DNA of 64,000 nucleotides from Spizellomyces sp. 'palustris' (taxonomy: Eukaryota > Chytridiomycota > Chytridiomycetes > Spizellomycetales > Spizellomycetaceae), in assembly GCA_006535965.1 (NCBI GenBank), contig QEAR01000069.1, positions 49,729 through 113,728 of the forward strand, written 5' to 3'. The notes beneath the pieces were generated by a model, which had not been told where the DNA came from, searched no databases, and worked only from the letters and a program-made list of their open reading frames with translations. The position numbers were made by a program, and so were the translations under genes. Numbering within the stretch: the stretch's first letter is position 1; every line of letters starts with the position of its first letter. Shown here in pieces: positions 47,950 through 60,639 of this stretch.

Positions 47950-48377
47950 ATGGAGCAGGAAACTGCAGCTACCAGGATACAGGTAGAGTCATGGATTGTC
48001 GATGGTTTAGAGCTGTAACTCACGATCTCCTGAAGGCACTATGGCGAGGACATCACTGCAGAAACCGCATCAGGAATCTCTTTCTTGTAGTCAGACAACA
48101 GTATGAGGACATTTATGAGGAAACCGAGGGGAGTCCGATGCTGCAGTGGAAAGGACTTGGCGCCATAGATATTCCCTCATCTGTACCATCTACGCACCAG
48201 CAAACTCTACCTCAAAAAACACGAGACGGACAGAAACGCTTGGAGCGTATAGACCATCTCAAGGAGCGACGGTGCGATTTGATGTCAGAGCTTCAGTGGG
48301 TGGAGCAAGCCATCCTCTCCCGGCGGATGTGGTTAAATCATGTTCGTAACGGTCCGCCTCTCCCAATATCATCTTGA
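47950..48377 (+). CDS. IQCC-like IQ-motif protein
   Basis: Small calmodulin-binding-type protein. Two exons, 47950-47982 and 48036-48377, close exactly (124 aa). Splicing creates a complete IQ motif, TRIQALWRGHHCRNRIR, which is broken if the 53-base intron is read through. This is followed by LVVRQQYEDIYEETEG and LQWKGLG, and after a Ser/Thr-rich linker by HLKERRCDLMSELQWVEQ and AILSRRMWLNHV. The order IQ, Y-E-x-I-x-x-E-x-E-G, L-x-W, then L-W/L-x-E-x-x-W/L-x-x-Q-A-I-x-S-R-x-x-Y/W-L is that of vertebrate IQCC. The function of IQCC is poorly known. It is divergent from DUS3, with 133 bases between starts. Confidence 0.72.
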
Positions 48378-48542
48378 TGGTGTGCAAAGAATAGTGAATT
48401 CTCTAAATAGATTACTTGTTGGAATAAAAAGTAACCTCTACAGCCCAATTTTGTCCCGCGATCAAAGCCACCTGCGCGCGTAAGGCACAGGCTCAACATT
48501 GGTTGCGTCGTATTTTTATCGCATTCGCTCCACTGTGGCATC

Positions 48543-50098
48543 ATGACGAGTTACACGGAAGAAGCACTCGTTCAAAAACTGGCTCGACTAGTGGAAACAC
48601 AGGATAGTATCACTGTCTTGTCACAATGTGGGTCCGCTATGGGGTGCTTGTCTGTGCTGGATTACGAACGTGTAGATCAACCATGGCTTTTTTGCAGGGT
48701 TGATGTACCATCGCAAGCATGCTGGGGCCAGTGTACAAACATGGGCAAGAGAACTCCATAAAGGTGAGTTTCGTTGAGGCACGCTAACTTATTTAAGACA
48801 AAGAATTTTGATTATCGCAATGCACCTGTATGACCGATGTCCTCCCGACAACAGCTCCATCCCACCGAAAGCTCGGTTTCCTCTACCTTGCAAACGACGT
48901 AGTTCAGAATAGTCGACGAAAAGGGGAGGAGTTTGTACGAGAATTTGCCAAAGTGTTCCCGGAAACAGTGCCGCATGTTTATCGGTATGTTCCGGTTCTC
49001 TTATCGACGGGTGGTCACCAGTGAGAGCTCAAGTCCACTTTCGCAGACACACGGCACCTGAAATACAGCAAAAAATTACGCGGATTCTGGGGATATTGGA
49101 GGAGCGAAAGATCTATGGTTCGGACTTTATAAAAGTTATCAAGGATAGACTAGGTACGATCCCGTCGTTGGATTGGCTGCCACGGCGGAAGTACCCTTCT
49201 GACATTGAATACAGTCAACAGACCCGCGGCGACTACCTTTGCGTCCGAGGACGCTATGGTCATTGGCACTCACCTTGAAAACATCCGAAAACATGAGGCA
49301 GCCAGACTGAAGCTAGCTGAAAAAGTGCACGAGATACCAGACCAATGGCCTAGTGCTACTGGTAAGTTACAAAGCAATAATCTACTTTTGGTGTCTGTTT
49401 ACTGATGGCGATTCAGATGATAGTCACCCGGAAGTGGCGGCTGCGATTGAGCAGCTGGAGCGATACCAGCGGGCTTTGAAAAGTGATATCAGCGAACGCA
49501 AACAATTAATAGAGAACCTGAACAAATTGATCCAAAAGCAAGAACTGCATATTCAGGGCGATGAGCTTGCGCTTGAGGTTGGTTGACTGTTACGCATCAT
49601 CTGCCGTTTTGGCATCCCTGATGGACCCTTTTACAGCAATGCCAGCATAAAATAAACACTATCCGCGCGGACCCAACTGCTTCAACTGAGCCTATCCAAG
49701 ATCGGGAAGATGTCCAGATAGGGCCAAATGACATTCATGTCGATCACGCACATGCACTCGCGCATCAGGATGACATAACAAGCAATCATCTACAGGCTCT
49801 GATACCGAACTCTGAGGGCCTTTCCAGCGATATCCTTCAACAACTTCAGGTCATGGCAAAAGCTCACCAAGAAGTAACCGGCGGCCCGATGGATTCCGTG
49901 ATCGACCCTACTACAGGAGGAACAACGGATGCCATGATGAATGATCCTCCAATGGCCGAAAGTGTCATGGCCCATGATATTGTAACGACACTGGAATTTC
50001 TGAGGCGTCAGGGAGGGGTATGTATCAATTTTTTGTCTGCAATGTCTAATTAGGTATTCACATTGAGATGTTCTGTTTAGCTTTCAACAAATTCGTAA
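48543..50098 (+). CDS. CID-domain RNA polymerase II CTD-binding protein (RPRD1/Rtt103-like)
   Basis: Binds the phosphorylated C-terminal tail of RNA polymerase II and links it to termination. Start MTSYTEEALVQKLARLVETQ at 48543. The CID domain runs through DSITVLSQ, a W-L-M-Y-H-R-K-H-A block, TRKLGFLYLANDVVQNSRRK or its close variant, EFVREFAKVFPETVPHVYR and ITRILGILEERKIYGSDFI. After it comes a coiled coil, AAIEQLERYQRALKSDISER then KQLIENLNKLIQKQELHIQ, as in CREPT/RPRD1. The tail is acidic to neutral and ends LRRQGGLSTNS by a short last exon at 50081-50098. At least eight exons. Confidence 0.88.
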
Positions 50099-50265
50099 AA
50101 CTCAAATTTTTTGCACGTCCGCATTATCCGCCTTTAGCTGGCCGACATAAGTAGTTCCCATGGCTTGCATTCGATTTTTTATATTCTGATGCTATCCGTT
50201 TCTTTACATGTCCGTAATTTGGCAACTATTGTAACTTACATTTGGGGGAATGGTTCTCTTCTGGT

Positions 50266-51372
50266 TTAAATAATCGTGCAAACTTTGGATTTTTTGGATG
50301 GAGTGTCCTTCTGGGCCACTGGAGTGACCGTCGTCTCCGTGGGTGAAACAACGGCATTGTCTACGGGCTCGGGTTTAGTCGATACCGCCTCTGTAGGTGC
50401 CACAGCGTCGGTAGTAAGGGAGGGCTTGGCTGGTGTGGACAAAGACATCCAGATTAGAAGCATGTACGGAAATTCATAGTTTCCTCGGCTAGGGCTTACT
50501 CAAAACAGAGATGAAGTCATCCAATTCTGCAAAAGCCTTGTCGAGATCGTCATTAACAATAATCTTCTCATATGCTCCAGTTTCCGCAAAATCCATAGCA
50601 TCCTTTGCTGTCGCCAGCCGTTTCTGCAGAGTTTCCTCTGTCTCTGTATTACGACTCCTAAGTCGTTGCTCCAAAACTTCAATAGAAGGAGGCTGGACAA
50701 AGATGTACTTTGCGTGCATGGGACTACTTTTAATGCTCCGGACTCCATTGATTTCTAGATCAAGGATGCATATTCGACCGGTGGACTGGACCAATTCGAC
50801 GGCTTCGAAGCTGGTTCCATAGCAATTCCCTAGACTGCGATTAGTGAAAGAAAGAAGCATTTTAGAGGAACTAAATCTACCTGCATATTCAGCATGTTCG
50901 ATAAACTTTTTTTCCGCAATCATTCGTTCGAATTCATCGCGTTCGATGAAATGGTAGCTTTTGCCAGGCACCTGTAGAGCTAGCCGTAAGTCCCCACACC
51001 AACACGCAACGGAAGACGAGCAGCTTTGAATTCACCTCGCCAGGGCGTGGACTCCGCGTAGTATCTTTACATTAGGACCAGCGTCAGCATCATGCATGAA
51101 GTTCAAGACGCGGAATAGATGCTTACGCGAACACGAGAAACCAAAGAGGTTCGGGTACTTTGCGAATAGGCTACGTTACCCAATTCAGCACATATGAGGA
51201 AGCCATGGAAAATAAACATGCGCTGTACATACCGCTCTAGCAACGTGCTTCGCAAAAAAGGGACCGATATGGCTCAAACAACGAGGCATAGGCAGACAAA
51301 ACATCGTCGCAACTTACCTCTTACCAGACCCACTCGGCCCGGATATGACTATGGGGTGTATGTTGGCTGCAT
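50266..51372 (-). CDS. GUK1: Guanylate kinase
   Basis: Phosphorylates GMP to GDP with ATP. Minus-strand exons from 51372: MQPTYTPIVISGPSGSGKR places the P-loop at once; then STLLERLFAKYPNLFGFS over two small exons, DTTRSPRPGE with the GMP-binding Arg, YHFIERDEFERMIAEKKFIE followed by HAEYAG, NCYGTSFEAVELVQSTGRIC, ILDLEINGVRSIKSS, YIFVQPPSIEVLEQRLRSRN, TETEETLQKRLATAK and IIVNDDLDKAFAELDDFISV. All are classical. Splicing at the end adds a Thr/Pro/Val-rich tail of about 55 residues (SLTTDAVAPTEAVSTKPEP on) ending KKSKVCTII, which most guanylate kinases lack; without that splice the protein ends VLSKP at 50489. Confidence 0.9.
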
Positions 51373-51637
51373 TATAAATACTCAATAAACATCATTTCAG
51401 TTGCGTACAGCCAAAGCGATATAGCATACAGGCCATGATTAGTCGAGTGGAATTGGAATGTCGAAAAGGTCGGAGCGGAGGTGCCGCCAGCTACAAGATT
51501 GGCTAATAAGCTTACGATCGTAACGTGACTGTGCACAATCTGCTTACGCGTTTCGGTTTTCTTTTTGACCATATGCTCTCTTGCCTACGATTTTCTGGCT
51601 TTCCATTTTCTCGCATTTTCAACAGTAACAGCAGAGG

Positions 51638-54262
51638 ATGGGGAAACAAAAGAAGGAGAAATACCGCCAAGCGGCGGAGAAGTCGTCCAGCGGAGGTCCC
51701 TCTCTGAGCAATGTCACCCATGTGAAAGGTGTCAACTTTTACCGGGATGCTAAGAAAGTGCGACAGGTCAATATGTTGAAGGGGGGGAAGGTGACGCGGA
51801 ACGCCGACGGAAAGATTATCAAGGCTGCAGAGTTTCAGACCCGCCTTGCACCCGGGACGCAAGCGAGGGTGCAGCCTGATCGACGGTGGTTTGGTATGGA
51901 ACAACAACAGTCTAGGCAGAATGCATTTGAGTTTTGGCGACCTAATGAGGTCTTCTTCTTGCCGGTAGAGAACACAAGGACTATTGGCCAAAACGCTTTG
52001 ACAGCCTTTCGTGAAGCCATGGCGAGTCGAGCAAATGATCCATATACATTCATAATGCGACAGAACAAACTGCCAATGAGTTTATTGACAGACCCAACCA
52101 AGGTGCGTGCGGAAGCAGATCGAAGGAGCGCATGGGACATGCAACTGAGCATGTTGTTTTGTTTTCAGGTGTCTCGGATGCAGATGCTCGAAACCGACTC
52201 ATTCGCAAATACGTTTGGACCCAAGGCACAGCGAAAGAAGCCAAAGTTGAAGGCTGGATCTCTGGATGATTTAGCCGTCAATATCTCGGATTCGCTAGGT
52301 ACAGATAAAATGCAATGCGGTTCTTTCTATCTTTCTGTGCTTACGTCGGTATTTAGATGGTTACGACGCTGCGAAGGACGAAAATTTGTTAGCAAACGTA
52401 CGGACGGATGGGGCAATCGATGCGGCAAAGGACCCCTTCTTGCGAGCTGGGCAGTCAAGACGTATTTGGAATGAGTTGTACAAGGTGAGGATTTGTGTCG
52501 TCTCAACAATGTCGAATGGGTCTAAATAGAGCACTCATAGGTTCTGGACTCTTCCGATGTTGTGATTCACGTTTTGGATGCACGGGATCCCATGGGCACA
52601 CGGTGCCAGAACGTTGAAAAGTATTTGAAGGAGGAGGCCAAGCATAAGCATCTGATCTTTGTGCTCAACAAATGTGATCTAGTTCCTACCTGGGTAACGG
52701 TACGTACGCACTTCCATTTTCAACTCTTCCTCGAACTGTTGGTGAACTTCGACGTGACCACACAGGCAAAATGGGTCAAGATTCTCTCCCAAGAGTATCC
52801 CACATTGGCTTTCCATGCTAGCATCAACAACTCCTTTGGCAAGGGGTCATTAATCCAGCTACTCCGGCAATTCAGCAAACTACACGCGGACAAAAAGCAG
52901 ATTTCTGTCGGGTTCATTGGATACCCAAATACCGGCAAAAGTTCTATCATCAACACGTTGCGACAAAAGAAAGTGTGTACCGTTGCGCCGATCCCGGGTG
53001 AAACCAAGGTATGACAAGTCAGCTACTTTCCACATGGCGTCACATCGTGGTCTGACTCCATTTCCTCTAGGTCTGGCAATATATAACATTGATGAAGCGT
53101 ATCTATTTAATCGACTGTCCGGGTGTAGTACATCCGGGTCCGGAGGATTCGGAAACGGATATCGTCCTTCGGGGGGTTGTTCGAATTGAAAATATCAGCG
53201 GTCCAGAACACCATGTACCTGCCGTTCTGGAAAGAGTACGCCCTGAGTATATCCGTCGAACGTATGATGTACGGGAATGGGAGGATCATATCGACTTTCT
53301 GAGTCAGGTTGCTAAACACACTGGCAAGTTGCTGAAGGTGAGTGGTTATGATGTGGTTACATTCAGTTTCCGTATTATGGCTGGTTCTAAAGCCTTGTAA
53401 TAGGGCGGTGAACCGAATGTCCCGGCGGCAGCAAAGATGGTGTTAAATGATTGGCTTCGCGGGAAGATCCCTTACTATGCCATGCCACCTGATTCGGAAG
53501 AGCATGAGGCGTCTGAAAAGGCAGACGAACAGGTTCGTGCGAATATGACTCGTTGCTCATCCATAGTCGTCGGATTGACAATCTTGGCATCAGGCTGTAC
53601 AGATTGTGCAACAGATATTCTGCAAGATACCCGTAACTACCAAGTTCCTTCCTGATGATGCTAAGCGAGATGTAGGGGATGGTGCCACATCCGTCCCTGA
53701 GACAGACGGAGAGGAAGATGCAGTGAACGCTGAGACTGAGGACAAGGGGGATGAAGAGAACCCGATCGATAATGACACAGTAATAGATTGGGACGAAGTG
53801 TTTGAAAGTGTGGTTGGAGAGGATGGACCTGTAATTGAGCAGGATGAACTGGAAAGTCCTTCCGAGTCTGGTGAGGCTGATGTGGAAGGAGCCGCGGATG
53901 AAGATGCAGAGGAGGAATCAGTAGAGAGCGACGCCGGCGAGACCAGCACCTCCGGAGGCGTTCAGCCGGTCGACACCCGTACCCGCATGCGCCAAAAGCT
54001 CCTTAAAACCAAGGGCCTACCCAAGTTCTCCGTGAAAGACGTTGGCACACCATCGAATAAAAGGCAGCACGAAGACTCCGATGACGACCACGACAAGACG
54101 CAAGTCAAAAAGTCACCGCGGATGACGACCAACAAGAAAAAGGTTGGCGATCATTATTATGAGACTGCCAATGTCAAGAACAAGAATCGGAAGAAACAGA
54201 AGCCTATTGATCCAGCTACTCTTGCGAAGAAATTACAAGGAAAGGGCACACGCCGGCGATGA
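51638..54262 (+). CDS. NOG2: Nucleolar GTP-binding protein 2 (NOG2/GNL2)
   Basis: Circularly permuted GTPase needed for 60S subunit maturation and release from the nucleolus. Start [20 protein letters not shown]. The N-terminal NGP1 block includes [19 protein letters not shown] and [20 protein letters not shown]. The GTPase motifs appear in permuted order: G4 [13 protein letters not shown]1 [19 protein letters not shown]2 [11 protein letters not shown]3 [11 protein letters not shown]. Then [20 protein letters not shown] and [13 protein letters not shown] long acidic region ([13 protein letters not shown] and on) and a basic Lys-rich tail end at 54262. Around ten exons; the donor after RRWF skips a 70-base intron that stays open in frame. 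Confidence 0.92.
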
Positions 54263-55376
54263 GATTTTATACGTGATAGATGGTTATTGTATATATTATT
54301 TATCGTTGTTTTGTTTTTGAATCTATAGCTGCAATATAGGAGTTGATCTTTTGTCTTTGAGCAGTTGGAAATCATTATCGGTTTGCCCTATGCTTGACTG
54401 AAGTTTTTAAGGAATTATCAACGACAACAGATGTACGTGTTAATAATGAAACTGCCTTGAGTAGCGGGCGGGTTAGGGTCAGGCGCAACCAGATGCTGCG
54501 CGAAGATGCGCAGCATCTTGATGGGTTCTTTCCTTAACTCTCCCTGGGAACCTTTTGGGATGAACGTAAAGCCAAGGTACTGATGAGCGCAAAAGGGGGC
54601 AAAGGAGGTATCGCGCGGTCGTTTTCCGTCAAGCTCGAATACATGAAGCAGAACGAACAAACGAGACAGTCGATGCGCGCGCTTCGAACATCACGAGAAG
54701 AATTACTAGCCACAAACTCGCCACGATGTCCAATTTCGACCCTCACCCGCTCTCCCGATAATTAAGACAATATCAACGAAACTCTACGAATGCTTATGGA
54801 ATAAAAAAGGATCCCCCATCTTGGGCCAACTGTCCGCCTTCGCTTACACAAGTTGTGGTGCGCTGTGGTTTCTACTCGTTTGGTCGTACTTTCGGACAAA
54901 GACCAGAGATCAAAATCTGCTAGACTTGTCATAGACGGATCTGTCCTCATCGCAACTTCTGCCCACCTGGGAGACTTCTTTGGACGAAAACGGAGCACAG
55001 CCTAAACGTGATCGTTTACCAAGCTTCCAATTTGTACATTGGAAAAGATCCGAGAGCGGAGTTTCCGACCGATTGAAACCGGGATCATTTCCGAATTCTT
55101 TTTTCTTTTTTTGGTCAACCAGCGCTGTTTGGCACACTGGACACTGTCTTGTTTGTGCTGCGCGATCTCGCGACGTGAAAACTCCGGGCAGCTTACTTTT
55201 CCCAACGCGCTTGGGGCGCAGCAGCCTTGTGTAAGTGTCAACGACTTCGTGTACGCAACCGTGATTACTCGCCCATCCCATGCCTCAACTTATTCGACGG
55301 GTCTTCACTTCCTTGTCATACAGTATTCGGAACCCATAGCATCCGGCATCAACCCCTGGTGCGTATACCCTGCGTG
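54263..55376. other. Region without a supported gene
   Basis: Open frames on both strands overlap each other but show no domain. A plus-strand frame at 54583-54765 begins MSAKGGKGGIARSFSVKLEY and a minus-strand frame at 54660-54418 begins MFVLLHVFELDGKRPRD; at most one can be real. A minus-strand frame at 55281-54910 contains CPVCQTAL, possibly part of a zinc-binding segment. None was assembled. Confidence 0.3.
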
Positions 55377-56756
55377 ATGCGATCCATTCCAACAAAGCGA
55401 TCAGCCGACAAGGCATCTCCAACGCCGCAAAGCCTGACTAGACGTGACGCGACAACTGGGCTCCCCATCGTCAAGGCAAAGAGGGTCCAAGTAAAGAATG
55501 CATGTGGTAAGTTTCAATGTTTTGCGGGCCAACAGCCGACATAGTATGGAGGTGGTAACAAACACGCATTTCGAATGGATTCCAGTAAACTGTCAAAAGG
55601 CTTGCAAAAAGTGCGACGAAGCTCGTCCGTGTGCGCGATGTGTCAAATTTGGAATTCAAGATACTTGTCGAGACTCGGAACGGAAGGAGCGGAATAGAGG
55701 TTGGTGTTCCAGCGGATGATACCTTTCGTTGACGTGATGGTTAATCCCACGCTCGGTATTGTTCGTAGGCCTAAAACGAGGGGCTTATAAACGAAAGTCT
55801 TCAGAAGGTACGCTCCATCTTGGCAAGCACCACCCAACTTCGCCATCTAATAATCTACCCATTACACAGTGTATGAGTCTCGCCTCAGCCATTTCCATAA
55901 ACATCACGACTCACACTATGAGAAGCAATCCAAACATCTTTTGCCACCAACAAGTCTCAAAGCCTCGCTCTCTCAATCAACACCCACACCTCCACCACCC
56001 TTTTCCCAATCACCCCAACTAGCCATGGCTGCCGAATTCGATCCGCGAGCAGGAGGTCTCGTCACGCCTATTTTACCCGCATACCACCATATTTACATCA
56101 CACCGGCGGGCCCGACAGACGTGGACTGTGTGGAGGATGACATAGAATCCCGGTCACCGACCCCACCGAAAGACGACGAAGAGAAAGACTGGAACAAACT
56201 TCAAGTCCTTTCATCGCTTTGCAGCGCAGTACTAGGCAATAAGGGCAAGGAGCCCACGCAAGACCGCCATTTTACATCATCGTATCCGCTCAAGCACCCT
56301 CCTCCCATCCCAGATCTGCACCAAGATCCAGTCAGCCCGCCCCTTTTTGACTCGCTCCTTCCCCACCCATTCACAAACCTCTACAACTACACATATCTCC
56401 CCTCGTATCCCCTCCATCACAGCCATGACCTCCACCACCATCCTGTATCGCGCCTGACGCACTTGGACGACAACCTTTTTATAAAAACACATATGACTTC
56501 CCTCCACCACATGAGTTTCCTTCGTCGGCCGTGGGAGGTGAGTGAAGAGGGATATGATGAAGCCACGGTGTTGATGAACCGGTATACAGAGGTGGGAGAA
56601 GATGATCATGAGGAGGAAGGAGAGGACAAGAGTCCAATCGAGCAGAAAGACCTCTGCAAGCGAGAAGGGCTCAAGGTTATGGGCATGAGCGCTTTTGCGG
56701 GTGGGAGAGGGTCAGGCCCCAGGGATGAGTGGACAATGGGATTTAATTTTTCGTAG
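55377..56756 (+). CDS. Fungal Zn2Cys6 transcription factor
   Basis: GAL4-type binuclear zinc cluster regulator, a fungus-specific class. Exons 55377-55506, 55586-55699, 55769-55807 and 55870-56756 close exactly (389 aa). The cluster, joined across the first intron, is CVNCQKACKKCDEARPCARC then VKFGIQDTC, with all six cysteines, followed by the basic linker RKERNRGLKRGAYKRKS. The remainder is Pro/His/Ser-rich and disordered-looking, with the phrases HPFTNLYNYTYLPSYPLHHS and HMSFLRRPWEVSEEGYDEAT. No fungal-specific middle homology domain is visible. Target genes cannot be inferred. Confidence 0.86.
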
Positions 56757-57127
56757 GTTGTTGTCGTGTGTGAGGATCAATTAAAAGTCTTAACCCTGTT
56801 GGCCGTGTGCATTTGCAATTGTTGAAATAAATAAAGGGATTGCAAGGGCATGATAACCTCCTCCAAATTCCGTGATTTCTCTGGGTTCAAGATGGTATTG
56901 ATTCCCCAGGGGCAATCGCATAAGAATGGTCAACGTGACACTCAAAGAGGCCTGCTGCCTTTGTAACATCCTTCTGTGCCTACACTTCTTCAGCGTATCC
57001 GACGAGCGCGCACACACATGTCTATGTTTTACGTGATCCTAAACCAGTTGCCCACTCCCCATCTATCCCCTAACTATACACAGAGCCTCTAGGCAACGTG
57101 TGCCTACCTGGAACACCTTAACACTTT
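56757..57127. other. Convergent 3' spacer
   Basis: Lies between the stops of the Zn2Cys6 gene and THP3. A minus-strand frame here has no resemblance to any family. It includes AATAAATAAA at 56827-56836, suitable as a polyadenylation signal. Confidence 0.4.
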
Positions 57128-59880
57128 TCAATGTATCTGTCCTTTGATATCCACTCCCTTCCGCGATATAGCATCGAAGAGTCCCTGCAATACAGGCAAA
57201 CTGCCTTTAGTGTCCACTGTACGCCCAACTTCCCCATTGACCCACTGAACACCCTGCTCCTTCAACCACTTGGAACACGCTTTACGCCCTTGGCGAATCG
57301 CATCCACGTCGTTCTCTGACACATCGTCCGAATGAACGAATCCCAGTTCAGTCGCGATGTAATCCAACGATATGCCAGGACGGTAGGCACGACATATTAT
57401 TTTCAGTGCACGAATACGTTCTCTCTCAGCGAAATGATCCATAAGGTATGCCGATAGCCGGGGTGCTGCCCCGTACATCAAAAAGAACCGGTGATAGTCA
57501 CCTATTGCAACGGCTGTTCGGACATTAAGGGCATGTTTCACAATTTCACCATTCTTCTGCTCGTCGGTCAGTTCCCCAAGAACCTTGACAAGTTCTTGAA
57601 AATTTAAACAGTGTGAGATAAATCTTCAGAAGCGCAACGAATGGCGGAAGGAAATTATTCCGTACCTGTTCTGTTAGATGTGTGCACCAAGTATAAAATA
57701 CGATAACCAGTAAACTCGTCTTGGCACCCGCGCAAGTTATACATGTTATACAGCTGCATGAGCTGAGCCTGACATTGGTTGTATTCCCCAAGATCGCACT
57801 AGTGGATAGGCATATTGTCATAATTAGCCTCAAGTCTTGTGCAAAGGGCAGACTCAGAAAGCGAACCTTTTCAAGCGCTATTCGGGCATGCGTCTCATAA
57901 ACAGCTACCGTCAACTCATTTTTAATTCGCTGAACCGTCAAATCCTGCCGTAAACTCTTAAACTGATCGCAAATATAGGTGTAATTTTGCTCCTTTTTCC
58001 ACTTTGATATCAGCAGGTCCAGTGTTTGCCGAAGGATGTGTAGCGGCCGTACAGATGCGGGATCCGGTGCCGAAGTGAGTCGAAGATAGCGTTTCTCGAG
58101 ATCCGTGCAAGTCCCCACAATTGTATATTCATCCCAATCAATCACATCGGGATTCCCTTCAGCACCAGCACGCAAAAATGCTTCCTTTGCTCTCTGTATT
58201 TCTCTTTGCTTTTCCAGTTTTTTCCTCCGCTCCTCCTCTTCCCGAGCTGTAAAGCGCTCTTTTCGCTGCTGTCGTCTCTCAAGCTCCGCTTTGCGCAGCG
58301 ACGGAGGAAGGCGGGCAAGCATCACATCTTCGTCGTCAGAAGATACATTGGATGAAGTAGAGACAGTCACGGTTGCCATTTTGGTGGACTGTCGTGATTC
58401 TGCTGGTGATTGTGGGATTTCCTTCCGCTTTTTGGATATGGAAGGGGACGCTGGGGGAGACGGCGTGCTCAGAATATTGATACGCTGCTTCGCTTTCAGC
58501 TCTGGCTGTTGACAATAGCTACGCATGTACGTTTTAGATCTGCCATTGCATGCATTCGAGGCAAGAAGGGCTTCCCTACCTCGGCAACGCCATGTTTGTC
58601 CAGTCTGTAGTCCATATGACGTTATTTTGCATGGTCTGCACAATTAGATCTTTTATCTGCTTCTCAGCAATATCCCGCTTGTCCGCTGGACATGTGTCGA
58701 ACACCTTTGTCACATACTCCCTTAAGTCAAGAGACTGACGGTAAACACCGATCGCCACGCTGAATACCAGTTAACCCAGGATGCGTACCTTAAACTAGGA
58801 GGCCATTTATTTGGATCCTGAGAATCCTGCTTCGACGACGATGCACGGGGTTTGCCGCTTGGTTCATCATCCTTTGACTGAGATACCAGAGGTGATTCTG
58901 CGAGCACTTTACGAGGTTTCACCGTGATATATGCAGGTTCTGCATTGAAAAGAAGGAATTAGGTAAACAATGAATCATACATGATTAGACAGATCTATGC
59001 TTACTTGTAGCGCCAAAAGCAGATGGCTTCGCGGCTGTGGTCGACGATCCTTTTAACACGTCGGCGTACGCCATTTTTTGTGTCACAGCTGTTTGAGTGG
59101 AAGTAAAGGGTGCGGATGTGGAGGGCGTGCTGGAGATCATATTTTGAAGAGGGTGTGCGGCTGGTGTTGAGCTTCTGGCAACGAAATCAGATGAAACCAG
59201 GTCATTAAACGCCAAGAGAAGATAACCTCAGAAGTAGTGTACTTACACTGTCGGCGCCGCCGCATACACTGTTGGGTGCTGTATACTGGAATGCTGTTGT
59301 TGTTGCTGTTGTTGCTGCGGATTCTGTGCATACCACGCTGACCAATCGTAGCCGTGGCTACCGTAGGCTGTTACCGCGGGTGCAGCATATGCGTATTGGG
59401 GTGTATGCGTGTACGGCTGTTGGTAGAATGGCGCTGCAGTTGAATATGATGGGGTTGAAGTGGAAACTCCTGGAGGAATTTCGGCTGCTGGTTGCGATTG
59501 TTGGTAGTATTGTTGATGGTAGTACTGTGCGTAGGCGGAAGCGTCTATGGCGTATCCGGCAGGCCTGAAATGACGAAGAAACGAGCAATTAGCTTAAAAC
59601 TCCAGCCCATAACCTTGTGAAGCATACATGCACAATTAGCTGAGCATAACATGAGAGCATTGAAAAGCTCGTGTCAGATCTCGCAAAGTCTCCTATAACA
59701 ATGACGTACCAAGCCGTTTGACCATAAGCTACTGCCGTTCCAGGAGCCGCCTGTTGCTGCTGTTGGCCCAAAGGCGTTGTCTGAGCAGCGTAGGCGGACC
59801 CGTAATACTGTGACGGGTCGGAAGCCAGGATTGGATTGAACGAAGCAGGAAAAGTAATGCCAAGACACGATCCGGCAAAC
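57128..59880 (-). CDS. SAC3/GANP-domain protein, LENG8/Thp3-like
   Basis: PCI-type scaffold of the Thp3/LENG8 family, which in yeast works with Csn12 in transcription elongation and splicing-linked mRNA processing. The N-terminal third is low-complexity with Tyr/Gln/Pro ([20 protein letters not shown], a run of eight Gln near 59300, [10 protein letters not shown]). Then [19 protein letters not shown]-like [11 protein letters not shown], a charged helix [94 protein letters not shown], and the PCI end [20 protein letters not shown] to [15 protein letters not shown]. It stops at 57128. The first exon was not found; coding is recognisable up to about 59880, so the start lies upstream. Confidence 0.85.
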
Positions 59881-60639
59881 GTCCTGGTGACCCAAGTACG
59901 TGCGTTAAATATATATCGTTCTGTGGAGCACTTCTGATATTTTTAATGTAATGTAAGAAGGTGGTCAAGGTGTTTGGAGCACCCGCGACAAACCCCAGCC
60001 TTTCAGGCGTGTAGCAGGAGGTTGTGTGTTGGTTCGTCCTGCCTTGCCATGGCAACAAGAAGGAGGTTGAGTGAAGCACTTTGAGAGGTTACCCCAAGCA
60101 AAAATAACCAGAGGAAAGGATACAGACTCGTTGACCAGAGTATTTTGCATAAACCATATGGTGGAAATCATGCTGCTATCCAGCAATCCTTGATATTTGG
60201 CTTTCCTGTAACCGTACATATGCGCAATAGAGTGGGTTGAAAACCATTACCAACAATGTGTCCCCGTCCGAAAAGCGGTCAAAGCATCGTTTAACCTGTG
60301 AATCAAATGTTACGTAGCGCCGGCATCCCTGTAGATTCTCAGAATGATGCATTTTGCTCGTATACTGATGTGCAAGAAAGCATGAAGATTCCATTATAAA
60401 CAAACCGCTTTAAAGCTATCAACTGTATGCATGCTCTGATGTTAAATCTGCTTGGAGGATAGTTGTCCGGTCAATTCGACACAATGAGGAGCCCCAATGG
60501 TCTCCGCATGTTCCTGGAAAGTCTGCACATTTTGTAAAACTGCTGGAGAGAGGGAATCGTCGATTGGAGCTACGGTTGTAGGGGAGATTCTCGGAGTGGA
60601 TATACGGAGCTAGGGATGTCCGGTTCACGATATGTTTTA
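59881..60639. other. Region upstream of THP3/LENG8
   Basis: It should contain the missing first exon and promoter of the minus-strand SAC3-domain gene. Open frames such as MYGYRKAKYQGLLDS (60219 down) exist, but I could not join one to the known coding part. Confidence 0.3.

Noticed and set aside
59285-59320. CAG/CAA run as an expanding microsatellite
   Set aside because: It is a short poly-Gln run inside the SAC3-domain gene, normal for such low-complexity N-termini.
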